The translations under genes and the position numbers were made by a program. Under the pieces are notes generated by a model. It searched no databases. It saw nothing but the letters and a program-made list of their open reading frames with translations, and was not told the DNA's origin. Below are positions 16,541 to 24,593 of a stretch of DNA of 64,000 nt, one piece after another (within the stretch, counting starts at the first letter, position 1; the number at the start of each line of letters is the position of its first letter). This DNA comes from Companilactobacillus alimentarius DSM 20249. GTDB taxonomy: Bacteria; Bacillota; Bacilli; Lactobacillales; Lactobacillaceae. The stretch lies in the NCBI RefSeq assembly GCF_002849895.1, contig NZ_CP018867.1:1178001-1242000 (forward strand), written 5' to 3'.

Positions 16541-16897
16541 TGTACCAATAAAGAAAGCGCTGACATAGAAAGGAGGGGCTTGTATAGCAACTTTTAAATC
16601 CAGAATAGGTTTAAAGTCTATCTATGCCTCCCGTATAGAAAGAATCATATACATATCTATGGACTAGATGCTTATTCTAGATACTTAGTTGATTTTAAAT
16701 GTAACTTCCCAAATTACATTCGGATAGAAGTACTCATTTCTTAAATTTGCCCAAGGATTTAACTCCCAGACCAGATCTCCCCTAGTCGTTAGATACCCAT
16801 CATCTAATGACAAATTATTAATTTCTTAACTTCTATCCTTAAAATCAACTACATATAAAAAAGAGTAGCCAGGTTCCCCGCCTAGCTGCTCTTTTTT
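16541..16897 (+). ncRNA. Structured non-coding RNA candidate (about 355 nt), unrelated in sequence to the 5.2-6.0 kb pair
   Basis: No gene is present, but the segment folds almost completely. GGAG and GTATAG (16572-16587) pair with CTATGC and CTCC (16622-16631) around the hairpin 16590-16617. AGTTGATTTTAA (16687-16698) pairs perfectly with 16839-16850. The hairpin ATGTAA/TTACAT is at 16699-16719. GGATAGAAGT (16722-16731) pairs perfectly with 16829-16838, stacking on the previous helix. The 10-bp hairpin 16785-16811 lies inside. A terminator ends it. The U-G pairs at 16583/16626, 16599/16609 and 16788/16808 would be A-C mismatches on the other strand, so the plus strand is the folded one. Family unknown. 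Confidence 0.7.
16861..16897. terminator. Bidirectional terminator between the RNA and the diguanylate cyclase fragment
   Basis: AGAGTAGCCAGG/CCTAGCTGCTCT stem (one mismatch, one wobble) around TTCCCCG, flanked by A and T runs on both sides. On the minus strand it includes the last codons and stop of the cyclase fragment. Confidence 0.85.
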
Positions 16898-17388
16898 AAG
16901 TTGGCTTCATAATTAAGCACTTTACCTTCAATCGTCATTTTGTTTCGACCGCTATTCTTAGATTCATACAAGTAATCATCCACTCGCTTGAAAACATCAT
17001 TGAATGAACGATCCTCTTTTTTCAACACCGTTATACCAAAGGATAACGTTACGTCCAAACGGCTATCTTGAATAAATAAAGGTATATCTTTTAAAGCCTT
17101 ATTGATTTGATTAACAATATTTTTAGCATCCTCGAGGTTCTTATCTCTTAATAAGATAATAAATTCTTCTCCTCCATAACGAAAGAGCTGACCTTTACTA
17201 CCATCCAAATGCAATTCACGTTCGACTAAATGCGCCACGTGTCTTAAAACCTCATCACCAATTTCATGTCCATAACGATCGTTAAAATTTTTAAAACGAT
17301 CAATATCAAACATAACCACTGTCAAGGTCTTTGAACTGTTTGAAAATTCATCGTAAACTTCCTTTTTGAATACAAATCGAAATAGCAT
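16882..17388 (-). pseudogene. Diguanylate cyclase (GGDEF) fragment A, joined to the 3' end of nox
   Basis: The 168-residue frame is a nearly full GGDEF domain. It has VVMFDIDRFKNFNDRYGH, the active-site RYGGEEF and a C-terminal YESKNSGRNKM. It lacks the first part of the domain (the usual DxLTxLxNR) and any sensor region. The frame begins inside the end of the NADH oxidase gene, in another register, with 41 bases of overlap. Full-length cyclases carry a long N-terminal sensor, so this looks like a 3' remnant created by a deletion. It could still be translated by coupling to nox. No I-site RxxD precedes RYGGEEF. Confidence 0.75.
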
Positions 17389-18586
17389 TGGCTGACTGAG
17401 CTACTTCATGTTTACTGAACAATTGAGCTCCTAAAACCTTTCTCGTATCCTTATCATATACCAGATAAATCGTTAGCATATCCGTTGTAGGCATATACTC
17501 AGGACGATAGTAATCATGATAAACCACCTGATCAGCATTCATCCCATTAGCTAAGGCACTCTTTAAAGTTAAGCCCGTCTCTGCCAAAGTATAACCAAAT
17601 ATCTCCATTGCAGTTGTTGCTTGAGTTCCCATGTATTTACGAATATTGCCAAAGACATTGATTCCTGCTAAAGTTCCTTGACGTACAGCACTCGATGCCA
17701 ATGGAATATATTGCATTTCACCAGTTGGATTGAACTTAACAGCACAAGAATCCCCTGCTGCCAAAATATCGGGATCTGACGTCTGCATATAGTCATCAAC
17801 TAAAATAGCACCATAACCATTCATCTGAACCTGACCGCGTAACAAATCAGTATTAGCGAAGAAACCAGTACAAACAATCACCAAGTCGGCTTTGAATTCA
17901 TGTCCAACTTTAGTCTTGATTGTCAATTGATTTCCATCTTCAATCTCTGATACACGTTCTCCTAAAGCAACTTTGACATCATGTTCTTTTAATTTATCAA
18001 TGATTGTCTGTGATAAAGGTTTATCAACGTAATTATTTAAAATCTGATCACGCGACTGAATCAAGGTAACTTCATGGACCGTATTGGCATAACTTTCAGC
18101 CAATTCAACTCCAACATATCCAGCTCCAACAATTGCAATGCTTGGATAGTTTAAAGCTGATTCATAGATCTTTTTAGCTTGATCATAACTCTTGCATAAC
18201 AAAACACGAGGATTATCCATGCCGCCGATTGGTGGTACACCAACTTCTGAACCAGTTGTCATAATCAGCTTGTCGTAAGTATCCTCAAATATTTCTTCTG
18301 TATTTAAATCTTGAACAACTATTTTTTTATTTTTTGAATCAATTTTAATAACATTGTGTTTCATCTGAACTTTGGCGCCATAACCCTCTAGTGTGGTTGG
18401 ATCAGCATAAAACATATCCTCTAGATGATTAACGATTCTTCCTAAATATAAGGCGATTCCGCATGATAGAAACGCAATATTATCATCACGTTCATAGACT
18501 GTCACTTCTGTATCCGGATGCTTTTTTAAAATTTGTTCTACAGCAGCCGTTCCAGCATGTGTACATCCGACAACGATAACTTTCAT
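17348..18586 (-). CDS. nox: NADH oxidase/CoA-disulfide reductase-like flavoprotein, 3'-truncated
   Basis: Family members reduce oxygen to water with NADH using FAD and a redox-active Cys. Here the FAD motif VIVVGCTHAGTAAVE, the active Cys in IAFLSCGIALYLGR (about residue 42), the NADH motif IAIVGAGYVGVELAE and ILAAGDSCAV are intact. The protein has 412 residues where the family usually has about 450. After SANAISI the sequence switches to CIQKGSLR and stops, and the usual C-terminal dimer-interface segment is missing. The break coincides with the start of cyclase fragment A. Activity is therefore doubtful. Confidence 0.8.
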   Translation of the reverse strand: MKVIVVGCTHAGTAAVEQILKKHPDTEVTVYERDDNIAFLSCGIALYLGRIVNHLEDMFYADPTTLEGYGAKVQMKHNVIKIDSKNKKIVVQDLNTEEIFEDTYDKLIMTTGSEVGVPPIGGMDNPRVLLCKSYDQAKKIYESALNYPSIAIVGAGYVGVELAESYANTVHEVTLIQSRDQILNNYVDKPLSQTIIDKLKEHDVKVALGERVSEIEDGNQLTIKTKVGHEFKADLVIVCTGFFANTDLLRGQVQMNGYGAILVDDYMQTSDPDILAAGDSCAVKFNPTGEMQYIPLASSAVRQGTLAGINVFGNIRKYMGTQATTAMEIFGYTLAETGLTLKSALANGMNADQVVYHDYYRPEYMPTTDMLTIYLVYDKDTRKVLGAQLFSKHEVAQSANAISICIQKGSLR

Positions 18587-18780
18587 TAGTCGGTTCCTCC
18601 TCTATTGTACCCAGTTAAATATTATCTAAAAAAACACTTAGTTGTATTATATCAATATATTAAATATTTGTTATGTTATAAATGGAATTTTTAGATTTTC
18701 AATATCGGTAACTTAAGATGATTTATTTGTAATATAATGATAAGTGTATTGACTTTTTTAAATTAGTTGGTGATTAAACT

Positions 18781-19218
18781 ATGAACAAAATAAAATATTC
18801 AAATGACACAAATTCTGATATTTACAAAGATAGTATAAAGATAAGAGAAATCGTTTTTGTTGAAGAACAAAATGTTCCTAAAAGTATTGAAATAGATGAT
18901 GATAAAGTTAACTGCACTTATTTCACACTCTATTCAGATGAAAAGCCAGTCGCTACAGCTCGTTTTCAAGTTACATCTGACAATGGAATCCACATTCAAC
19001 GAGTGGCGGTTTTAAAAGACTACCGTCAAAAACACCTAGGATCATTTTTACTGAAATATATTTTTAAATATGCTCAAGAGCACAACTTCAATTACGTTAT
19101 TTTAGGCGCTCAAGATCATGCTCAAGCTTTCTATAAAAAACTTGGCTTTAAAGTCATTGGACAACAGTATCGTGAAGCTGGAATCTTTCATCATGACATG
19201 CGACTCAATTTATTGTAG
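18781..19218 (+). CDS. GNAT-family N-acetyltransferase
   Basis: A 145-residue GNAT protein with REIVFVEEQNVP near the start and the acetyl-CoA motif VAVLKDYRQKHLGSFLLKY (about residues 79-97), followed by LGAQDHAQAFYKKLGFKVIG. It resembles the ElaA/YjcF-type small acetyltransferases, and the substrate is unknown. It diverges from nox and precedes the EAL gene by about 60 bases on the same strand. The ribosome site is weak (GTTGGTGAT). Confidence 0.85.
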   Translation: MNKIKYSNDTNSDIYKDSIKIREIVFVEEQNVPKSIEIDDDKVNCTYFTLYSDEKPVATARFQVTSDNGIHIQRVAVLKDYRQKHLGSFLLKYIFKYAQEHNFNYVILGAQDHAQAFYKKLGFKVIGQQYREAGIFHHDMRLNLL

Positions 19219-19277
19219 AATCTTCATGGCATTTCTCACTTATTTGTTCAAGAAACGTATTAATAAAGGAGTTCATT

Positions 19278-19961
19278 ATGTATAGATACTTTATTCAACC
19301 TCAACTCGATAAGGTGAATAATTCTTTAATTGGTTATGAATTATTGATGAAAGAGAAGAAACCTGAAGGCTGGCGTCCTCCGCTCAACTTTTCAGACGTT
19401 CCTTCACACTTAATGGCAAAAGTTTTAATTGCTACAACCAAAATCTTATCTTTAAAAATTGGCTCCGTCTCTGTGAATATCAATCGTAACCAACTAATGG
19501 ACGAAGAAGTTAGGGCTGCGATTATTGAGGCTCAACAAATTTTACGTCCCTTACGTTTAGTAGTTGAATTAACGGAAGATACTCCTAATCAAAATTGGTC
19601 TAACGAAGAATACATTTCCCTAATCAAAGATTTTATCGATCACGGAATGGACTTTAGTTTGGACGATTGCGGTACTGGTACTAATCAGATGGATCAAATC
19701 AAAGATATGATTCCTTTAGCTTCAGAAATTAAATTTGCTATTCAAAATTTTGGAGAAAAATTACGTGATCCCGATATAGAAAGCAAAGTTATCTTTTGGA
19801 GAGATATTTGTCGCAAAGAAAACATTCGCTTTATTCTTGAAGGAATCGAAGACGAAAAAGATGACAAATTAGCTGATAATTTGGGCATCGACTTACGCCA
19901 GGGTTACTTTTATGGCAAACCTAGACTATTGAAGTTGAAGGCTGATGACGATAAATTCTAA
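19278..19961 (+). CDS. Stand-alone EAL-domain protein, putative cyclic-di-GMP phosphodiesterase
   Basis: The 227 residues are one EAL domain without sensor or membrane part. Expected motifs are present as YELLMKEK (EAL), SVNINRNQL (Asn), VVELTED (Glu), FSLDDCGTG (two Asp), EGIED and QGYFYGKP. The catalytic Lys motif, usually KxD, reads IKFA, so the Asp is replaced by Ala. Hydrolytic activity is possible but weakened, or it may be a c-di-GMP sensor (inference). It follows a GNAT gene and is followed by the IS element that truncates a cyclase gene. The ribosome site is AAAGGAG. Confidence 0.85.
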   Translation: MYRYFIQPQLDKVNNSLIGYELLMKEKKPEGWRPPLNFSDVPSHLMAKVLIATTKILSLKIGSVSVNINRNQLMDEEVRAAIIEAQQILRPLRLVVELTEDTPNQNWSNEEYISLIKDFIDHGMDFSLDDCGTGTNQMDQIKDMIPLASEIKFAIQNFGEKLRDPDIESKVIFWRDICRKENIRFILEGIEDEKDDKLADNLGIDLRQGYFYGKPRLLKLKADDDKF

Positions 19962-20082
19962 TATACAAAATGGATATAGTTTTTAAATGAAAAATAGTAT
20001 AAACTAAAAAATCCCCCTGTAAAGATTAAAGTGCTTCATAATTGTTAGACAAGAAATCTAACAGTTATGGAGCGCTTTTTAT

Positions 20083-20616
20083 ATGGTTAAATACAGTTCA
20101 AAATTAAAGGCAGAGGTTGTTGGTGAATACCTCCAAGGTAGAACCAGCATGCAAAGTCTCTCAGAGAAACATAATTTACCTAAACGGCAAGTCAGTTTCT
20201 GGATTCAAAAATATCGCTTAAGCGGCGTAGACTCGCTTAAGCGAAAAAAAACTAAACGGAGCTTTTCAGCTGAATTTAAAATTGATGTGATAAACTACTA
20301 TCAAACTCATGATGAAACTTTAGCTGAAGTATCCGCCAGATTTGATGTTAACAAGTGTCAGATTAGTTCCTGGAGAACGGCATTCAATAAACATGGCATA
20401 GAAGCCTTGAAGTCTCATCCGAAAGGCAGAAAATCCAAAGTGAAAAATGATAAAAAGAAATTACGTCATTTAATAAACAAGAATGAATTAGATCAACTTC
20501 GCGAGGAACTCGCAAAGAAGAATCAAGAATTATATGACACAAAGTTGGAGAATGATATTTTAAAAAAATCAATGACCCTGTTCGGAACTTCAAAGGACGC
20601 AAAAAAACACAAATAG
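20083..20616 (+). CDS. IS150-group transposase OrfA
   Basis: The 177-residue protein has two helix-turn-helix units (about residues 10-40 and 60-95, the second with EVSARFDVNKCQISSWR) and a C-terminal leucine-zipper coiled coil (LDQLREELAKKNQELYDTKLE). It binds the element's ends and, fused by -1 frameshifting with OrfB, forms the transposase. Two slippery A-AAA-AAA heptamers occur near the end, at 20562-20568 and 20601-20607, each in the right register. It starts 60 bases inside the left end. Confidence 0.9.
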   Translation: MVKYSSKLKAEVVGEYLQGRTSMQSLSEKHNLPKRQVSFWIQKYRLSGVDSLKRKKTKRSFSAEFKIDVINYYQTHDETLAEVSARFDVNKCQISSWRTAFNKHGIEALKSHPKGRKSKVKNDKKKLRHLINKNELDQLREELAKKNQELYDTKLENDILKKSMTLFGTSKDAKKHK

Positions 20617-21512
20617 TTGATCAGATCAGGGTAGAACAAGAGTCTCTTCCAAAAGCAGAACGGTATAAGATAGGCGATATTCTTAAGGCCATTGGACTTA
20701 AAAAGGCCACTTACCATGATGAGCGTAAACATATCAAAAATCATGTAGATAAGTACAAAGATATAAAAACTGAAATATTAAAAATTACTGAAAGTGGAAA
20801 ATGTCGTGGACGCCTAACCTACGGTTATCGTCGCGTACAAGAAGGATTAATTAAACTAGATATTCACATAGCAGATGCCGTAGCTCGTCGCTTGATGAAT
20901 GAGTTAAATGTTCAAGTAAATCTTTATAATCGTCATAAAAATGGAAAGTATTCCTCATATAAAGGAACTGTTGGAAAGGTCGCACACAACATTTTACATC
21001 AACAGTTTAATGAAACTGAGCCCTTTAAAGTCCTGCATACAGATGTCACACAAGTTCGTTTAAGGGATAACGAATGGGCTTATGTTTCCGCAATTACCGA
21101 CGAGGCAAGCAAAGAAGTTCTAGCGTTCCAAGTAAGTAATAGTCCCAATAGTAAATTAATTATGGATACATTAAATGAATTAACGACAGTTATACCTAAA
21201 GGAAGCAACCCAGTGATACATTCAGATCAAGGCTGGCATTATCAACTAAATTATTATACTGATAGGCTTTCTGAAGATGGATTTATACAGAGCATGTCTC
21301 GCAAAGGAAATTGTCTCGACAATGCGCCAATCGAAAGTTTCTTTCATCTATTCAAAACAGAATGTCTCAATGGATTTCCACCTTGTAAAGATATGAAAGA
21401 ATTTAGGAAACTTTCTAAGGAGTACGTCGATTGGTTTAACAATCGACGCATCTCAAGAAAAACAAAAGGCATGACTCCCCGCGAATACAGGGAACATGCC
21501 TTATCAGCTTAA
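20562..21512 (+). CDS. IS150-group transposase OrfB (DDE integrase domain), reached by -1 frameshift
   Basis: The -1 frame is open from 20556 to 21512. The catalytic rve domain shows D in HTDVTQVRL, D in VIHSDQGWHYQ and E in NAPIESFFHLFK, followed by the typical IS3 end YVDWFNNRRISRKTKGMTPREY. No good start codon exists near the beginning (only TTG at 20892, inside the domain), so expression probably needs frameshifting from orfA. I set the start at the first slippery site. The reading frame is intact, so the element may be active. Confidence 0.85.
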   Translation, partial: KKINDPVRNFKGRKKTQIVDQIRVEQESLPKAERYKIGDILKAIGLKKATYHDERKHIKNHVDKYKDIKTEILKITESGKCRGRLTYGYRRVQEGLIKLDIHIADAVARRLMNELNVQVNLYNRHKNGKYSSYKGTVGKVAHNILHQQFNETEPFKVLHTDVTQVRLRDNEWAYVSAITDEASKEVLAFQVSNSPNSKLIMDTLNELTTVIPKGSNPVIHSDQGWHYQLNYYTDRLSEDGFIQSMSRKGNCLDNAPIESFFHLFKTECLNGFPPCKDMKEFRKLSKEYVDWFNNRRISRKTKGMTPREYREHALSA

Positions 21513-21553
21513 CAATATTCAATTTTGTCTAACTTTTGTGTTGCACTTTAATC

Positions 21554-21853
21554 TTCCGTTACGGTGGCGAAGAATTTATTATTATTTTTCGAGGAAAAAC
21601 TGCCGACGAATGCATTCCTATTGTTGCCGATCTAAGAAATACACTATTTAATTCACCACTATTTTTAAATGGACAACAGTTAAATGTCAATGTATCATTT
21701 GGAGTTTCCACATTAAAAGAATCTGACAAGAACTTCAGTGACCTCTTCAATCGCGTTGATAGCTATCTGTATAAATCAAAAAATGCGGGTAGAAATAAAA
21801 TGACTGTTGAAAATGAAACTTTAAATTTTGACGATTTTAAAAACTCAATATAA
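21554..21853 (+). pseudogene. Diguanylate cyclase (GGDEF) fragment B, 5'-truncated at the IS end
   Basis: Reading from the IS right end, the frame begins FRYGGEEFIIIFRGK, runs through VSFGVSTLKESDKNFSDLF and YKSKNAGRNKM, and ends at 21853. That is only the second half of a GGDEF domain. The metal-binding first half and any sensor are missing, so it cannot be catalytic. It is a paralogue, not a copy, of fragment A: the motif blocks agree but the rest differs. A frame call from 21536 would include IS bases. It lies on the same strand as the EAL gene, so the two may once have been neighbours. Confidence 0.8.
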
Positions 21854-21858
21854 AGAGC

Positions 21859-21905
21859 AATGGGACCAATAACTTTTTTTGAGTTATTGGTCCCATTATT
21901 TTTAA
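21859..21905 (+). terminator. Intrinsic terminator after cyclase fragment B
   Basis: A perfect 15-bp stem AATGGGACCAATAAC/GTTATTGGTCCCATT followed by TTATTTTT. Confidence 0.92.
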
Positions 21906-21909
21906 ACAA

Positions 21910-21936
21910 AAAAATAGTGAGAAATTAATCTCACCA
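21910..21936 (-). terminator. Intrinsic terminator of the YczE-type gene
   Basis: On the minus strand GTGAGATTAATTTCTCAC folds into a short stem and is followed by TATTTTTTT. Confidence 0.7.
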
Positions 21937-22048
21937 CCGGGAAGGAATCAGTTGTTTTTAAATCTGGTAGTCCCTATATGTCATAGTAAACCATGTAAAC
22001 TCAGACCGCAATAGTATAAATCAATAATCTTAACTCTTTTTTATAAAA

Positions 22049-22702
22049 CTAGAAAGAATAATGATGCTTCAGTGAAGGAACAACGATTTTATCAGAAATA
22101 CCAATAATTATTCCCTGACAAAACATTGCCAAAATCGTCCCAATACCGACTGACAAAATTCTACCAGATACTAAGAAACAAATAATCATAATTATAACTG
22201 GTGGAGTATAACTGACCAACTGCCCCCAACCAGCCGAGCCGTGAAGATATTTGAATCTTAACAGATAAGCCATTTCATCGTTAGGGTGTTGAATCAAGTT
22301 GCAACGCTGATAAATTGAAGTTCCAATCGAAACTAAGATCAAGCCCGCAACATCGATCACTAATCGTACATAAATTGGCTTCATTTCAAAATGAAGCGGG
22401 TTCAAAACATCACTAAAGAAACCCACTAAATAACTAAATGGCAATGAAAATAGTAAATTGGAAATAAATATATGACTATCAAATTTTCCAATCAAAAGTT
22501 GATTAACAATTGTAACAATCACCGCATAAATAAATAACGTTGTTCCATAACTAGAATGTAGCAACTCTGAAATATTGACCGCTGAGGCTGTCCACACGGC
22601 ACTTCCCATATTACTGTCAATCATCAATGCATTTGCGAATGCATCCAAAATGATAGCAAAAATCAAATAGCCTAGACGTTTTTTAAACTTATTATCTTCC
22701 AA
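22049..22702 (-). CDS. YczE/YyaS/YitT-family membrane protein
   Basis: A 217-residue polytopic protein with about five or six hydrophobic segments. FANALMIDSNMGSAVWTASAVNIS near the N-terminus is the part I associate with the YczE/YitT-like group of unknown function. The middle section QRCNLIQHPNDEMAYLLRFKY is polar and probably cytoplasmic. It lies downstream of the multicopper oxidase gene, separated by a terminator, so it is probably transcribed on its own. Its own terminator follows about 110 bases after the stop. Confidence 0.65.
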   Translation of the reverse strand: MEDNKFKKRLGYLIFAIILDAFANALMIDSNMGSAVWTASAVNISELLHSSYGTTLFIYAVIVTIVNQLLIGKFDSHIFISNLLFSLPFSYLVGFFSDVLNPLHFEMKPIYVRLVIDVAGLILVSIGTSIYQRCNLIQHPNDEMAYLLRFKYLHGSAGWGQLVSYTPPVIIMIICFLVSGRILSVGIGTILAMFCQGIIIGISDKIVVPSLKHHYSF

Positions 22703-22738
22703 AATAAAATTCCCCTTAAAGCCTACGACCTTATCAAA

Positions 22739-22787
22739 TAATAAAAGCCATCTAATTCAAAATTCAAATTAGGTGGCTTTTATTATT
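22739..22787 (-). terminator. Terminator between the multicopper oxidase and YczE-type genes
   Basis: AATAAAAGCCATCTAATT pairs with AATTAGGTGGCTTTTATT (one wobble), with A/T runs on both sides. Confidence 0.85.
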
Positions 22788-22838
22788 AAGAAGATTTATC
22801 GCATCGGCCTAATTACTATAAGTTAGTTTAAGTTAGGC

Positions 22839-22852
22839 TGAAAACGTTGTCA
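22839..22852. promoter_or_regulatory. cre-like sequence after the multicopper oxidase gene
   Basis: TGAAAACGTTGTCA matches the cre core well. It lies 12 bases beyond the oxidase stop and ahead of a terminator, with no promoter next to it, so a regulatory role is uncertain. Confidence 0.3.
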
Positions 22853-22863
22853 ATATAACTTAT

Positions 22864-24324
22864 TTATTTTCTAGGATGATTCATTTCGTCCATACTTAAC
22901 AAATGATACTTGTGTTCATGATCTGGATCATAGGCTTCAATTTGAGCCATCATACCAGTATCTTCATGTTCCAAAATATGACAATGATACATGTAAACAC
23001 CGAATTTCGTGAATTGAACAGCAATTCTGACTGTTTCACCGGCGTTTACACCAACAGTATCCTTCCAACCATGTTCATTAGGATATGGTGCTTTACCGTT
23101 ACGGCTGATAACTAAGAATTGACAACCATGCATATGGAAGGGATGAATCATACCGCCATCCATCTCATTAGTATTGACGACATCCCATAAAACGGTATCA
23201 CCAATCTTTTGACGACGATCAATTCTTTGCATATCAAAGAGTTTACCATCCAATCTTACCTGATCATCCATACCTGACATTACAGTCCGTGTGACAGGCA
23301 ATCCTGGGGTAACTTCTGGAGCATCGATTGTTGTAAGATGTTCTGGCAATTTTGTATCGTCAGGAGCATACTTTCCAATCTTGAATTTCATAATTGGCAT
23401 GTCATCACTCATCAAAGCAACAACATCCCCTGGCTTCTTGTCGCCAAAGTCAACGATGACTTCAGCACGTTCAGCACAAGTTAGCATCAATTTAGTAAAT
23501 CTAACTGGTTCTGGCAAAGTACCACCATCAGAAGCTATTTGAGTAAATTCATGATTGTCATCGAAATGCAAACGCCATTCACGGCGATCAGAGCCATTCA
23601 ACATTCTTAAACGAACTCTTTGGGTTGTAACATTAAAGACACCATTGATCGTGCCATTGACTAAAGCATACTTTCCCAATGTACCATCAACATCATAATC
23701 TTTCTTATAATCTAATTGATTATCATGGTAACTTCTATCTTGTAAAATAATTGGAATATCATCAACTCCATAATTACGTGGAAACGGTAATTTAGCTTCC
23801 TCATCATCAGTTACAACAACAGCTGCAGCTAAACCATTCCAAACTTGACGAGCTGTATTTGGACATGGATGTGGATGAATCCAATCAGTTTGAGCTGGTT
23901 GATCCAATGTGAAATCAATATCACGACTGCCACCTGGATAAACTGGTGCATGCGGACCTCCATCAACAATTGGTCCTGTGACATTCAAACCATGCCAATG
24001 AAAGGTAGTAACCTCTGGTAATTGATTAACAAGGTGCACATGATAGTGAACCCCTTGTTTTAAAACAATTGTTTGACCAAGCAAGGAAGCATTGTAGCCC
24101 CAAGTCTTAGTCTTAACACCAGGCAAAATTTGTGTTTCACCTGCTTGTGCCGTAATTGTGTAATAAACATCGTTGCCATCAACTTTATTTGGTTGTAAAG
24201 CTGCAGGAATATTCAATGGTTGATCTGGCATATCAACCTTTTCTAGTGGAACATATCCACCATCATGTAAATCAAATACTGGTTCATCATAGAAATAATC
24301 ATTGTAAACTTTTGTTTCTGACAT
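22864..24324 (-). CDS. Multicopper oxidase (laccase/CueO-like)
   Basis: A 486-residue protein with three cupredoxin domains. Copper ligands appear in order as TTFHWHGLNV, WIHPHPCPN, HPFHMHGCQFLV and the C-terminal HCHILEHEDTGMM, which carries the type 1 Cys and His and an axial Met. No signal peptide is present, so it is likely cytoplasmic. Such lactobacillus enzymes oxidise phenolics, Mn(II), Cu(I) or biogenic amines in vitro, and the physiological substrate is not known. It is preceded by a small membrane-protein gene 15 bases upstream with AGGGTGG as ribosome site, so the two probably form an operon. Confidence 0.93.
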   Translation of the reverse strand: MSETKVYNDYFYDEPVFDLHDGGYVPLEKVDMPDQPLNIPAALQPNKVDGNDVYYTITAQAGETQILPGVKTKTWGYNASLLGQTIVLKQGVHYHVHLVNQLPEVTTFHWHGLNVTGPIVDGGPHAPVYPGGSRDIDFTLDQPAQTDWIHPHPCPNTARQVWNGLAAAVVVTDDEEAKLPFPRNYGVDDIPIILQDRSYHDNQLDYKKDYDVDGTLGKYALVNGTINGVFNVTTQRVRLRMLNGSDRREWRLHFDDNHEFTQIASDGGTLPEPVRFTKLMLTCAERAEVIVDFGDKKPGDVVALMSDDMPIMKFKIGKYAPDDTKLPEHLTTIDAPEVTPGLPVTRTVMSGMDDQVRLDGKLFDMQRIDRRQKIGDTVLWDVVNTNEMDGGMIHPFHMHGCQFLVISRNGKAPYPNEHGWKDTVGVNAGETVRIAVQFTKFGVYMYHCHILEHEDTGMMAQIEAYDPDHEHKYHLLSMDEMNHPRK

Positions 24325-24338
24325 TCATAATCGCCACC

Positions 24339-24509
24339 CTATTTAGTTTTTGATCGAAACGTACAAACGCAATTTACTAAAGCTTCAATAAACATACCGA
24401 TGCCCATCATATACATCGCTATCATGTTTTTGTTAGCAAAAACAAAATACAATAAAATTGCATAAAAAATTAGCATGAATAATGAAAAAGCCTTAGAATT
24501 TCCTGCCAT
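24339..24509 (-). CDS. Small membrane protein (56 residues) upstream of the multicopper oxidase
   Basis: An ATG at 24509 follows GGTGGTGAT, a strong ribosome site, and opens a 56-codon frame beginning MAGNSKAFSLFMLIFYAILL. It has two hydrophobic segments (about residues 7-25 and 29-50), two Cys in VNCVCTF and six Met in MIAMYMMGIGMF and nearby. The stop is 15 bases before the oxidase ATG, so co-transcription is likely. The Met- and Cys-rich second helix suggests metal contact (inference only). No family recognised. Confidence 0.55.
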   Translation of the reverse strand: MAGNSKAFSLFMLIFYAILLYFVFANKNMIAMYMMGIGMFIEALVNCVCTFRSKTK

Positions 24510-24527
24510 ATTATCACCACCAAAATT

Positions 24528-24552
24528 TATTACAGTTCTATTCTAATACAGT
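24528..24552. promoter_or_regulatory. Direct repeat TATTACAGT/TAATACAGT before the oxidase operon
   Basis: Two near-identical nonamers 16 bases apart lie in the short gap upstream of the small membrane-protein gene. They could be a regulator site. They do not fit the CopY box (TACAnnTGTA). Confidence 0.3.
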
Positions 24553-24593
24553 TTTTAAATAATTAGAAACAAACTTTGGCTTGCCTAAAAAAA

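Larger units (their letters stand above)
20022..21555 (+). mobile_element. IS3-family insertion sequence, IS150 group (about 1.53 kb)
   Basis: The element holds overlapping orfA and orfB and imperfect terminal inverted repeats. AAGATTAAAGTGC at 20022-20034 matches the complement of 21543-21555 exactly, and GTTAGACAA recurs further in on both ends. The left end may extend to TGTAA at 20019, but the right end does not continue as its mirror. No target duplication is visible. The right flank is the middle of a cyclase gene whose 5' half is not found on the left flank, which points to an adjacent deletion. Confidence 0.88.

Noticed and set aside
16541..16897. T-box, RNase P RNA or SRP RNA as identity of the plus-strand RNA
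   Set aside because: The T-box antiterminator phrase, the RNase P GAGGAAAGTCC core and the SRP tetraloop-domain sequences are not present. The GGCGGGGA-like bases near its end belong to the terminator stem.
22839..22852. cre control of the YczE-type gene
   Set aside because: The site is separated from the gene by a strong terminator and no promoter is adjacent, so I list it only as a sequence match.
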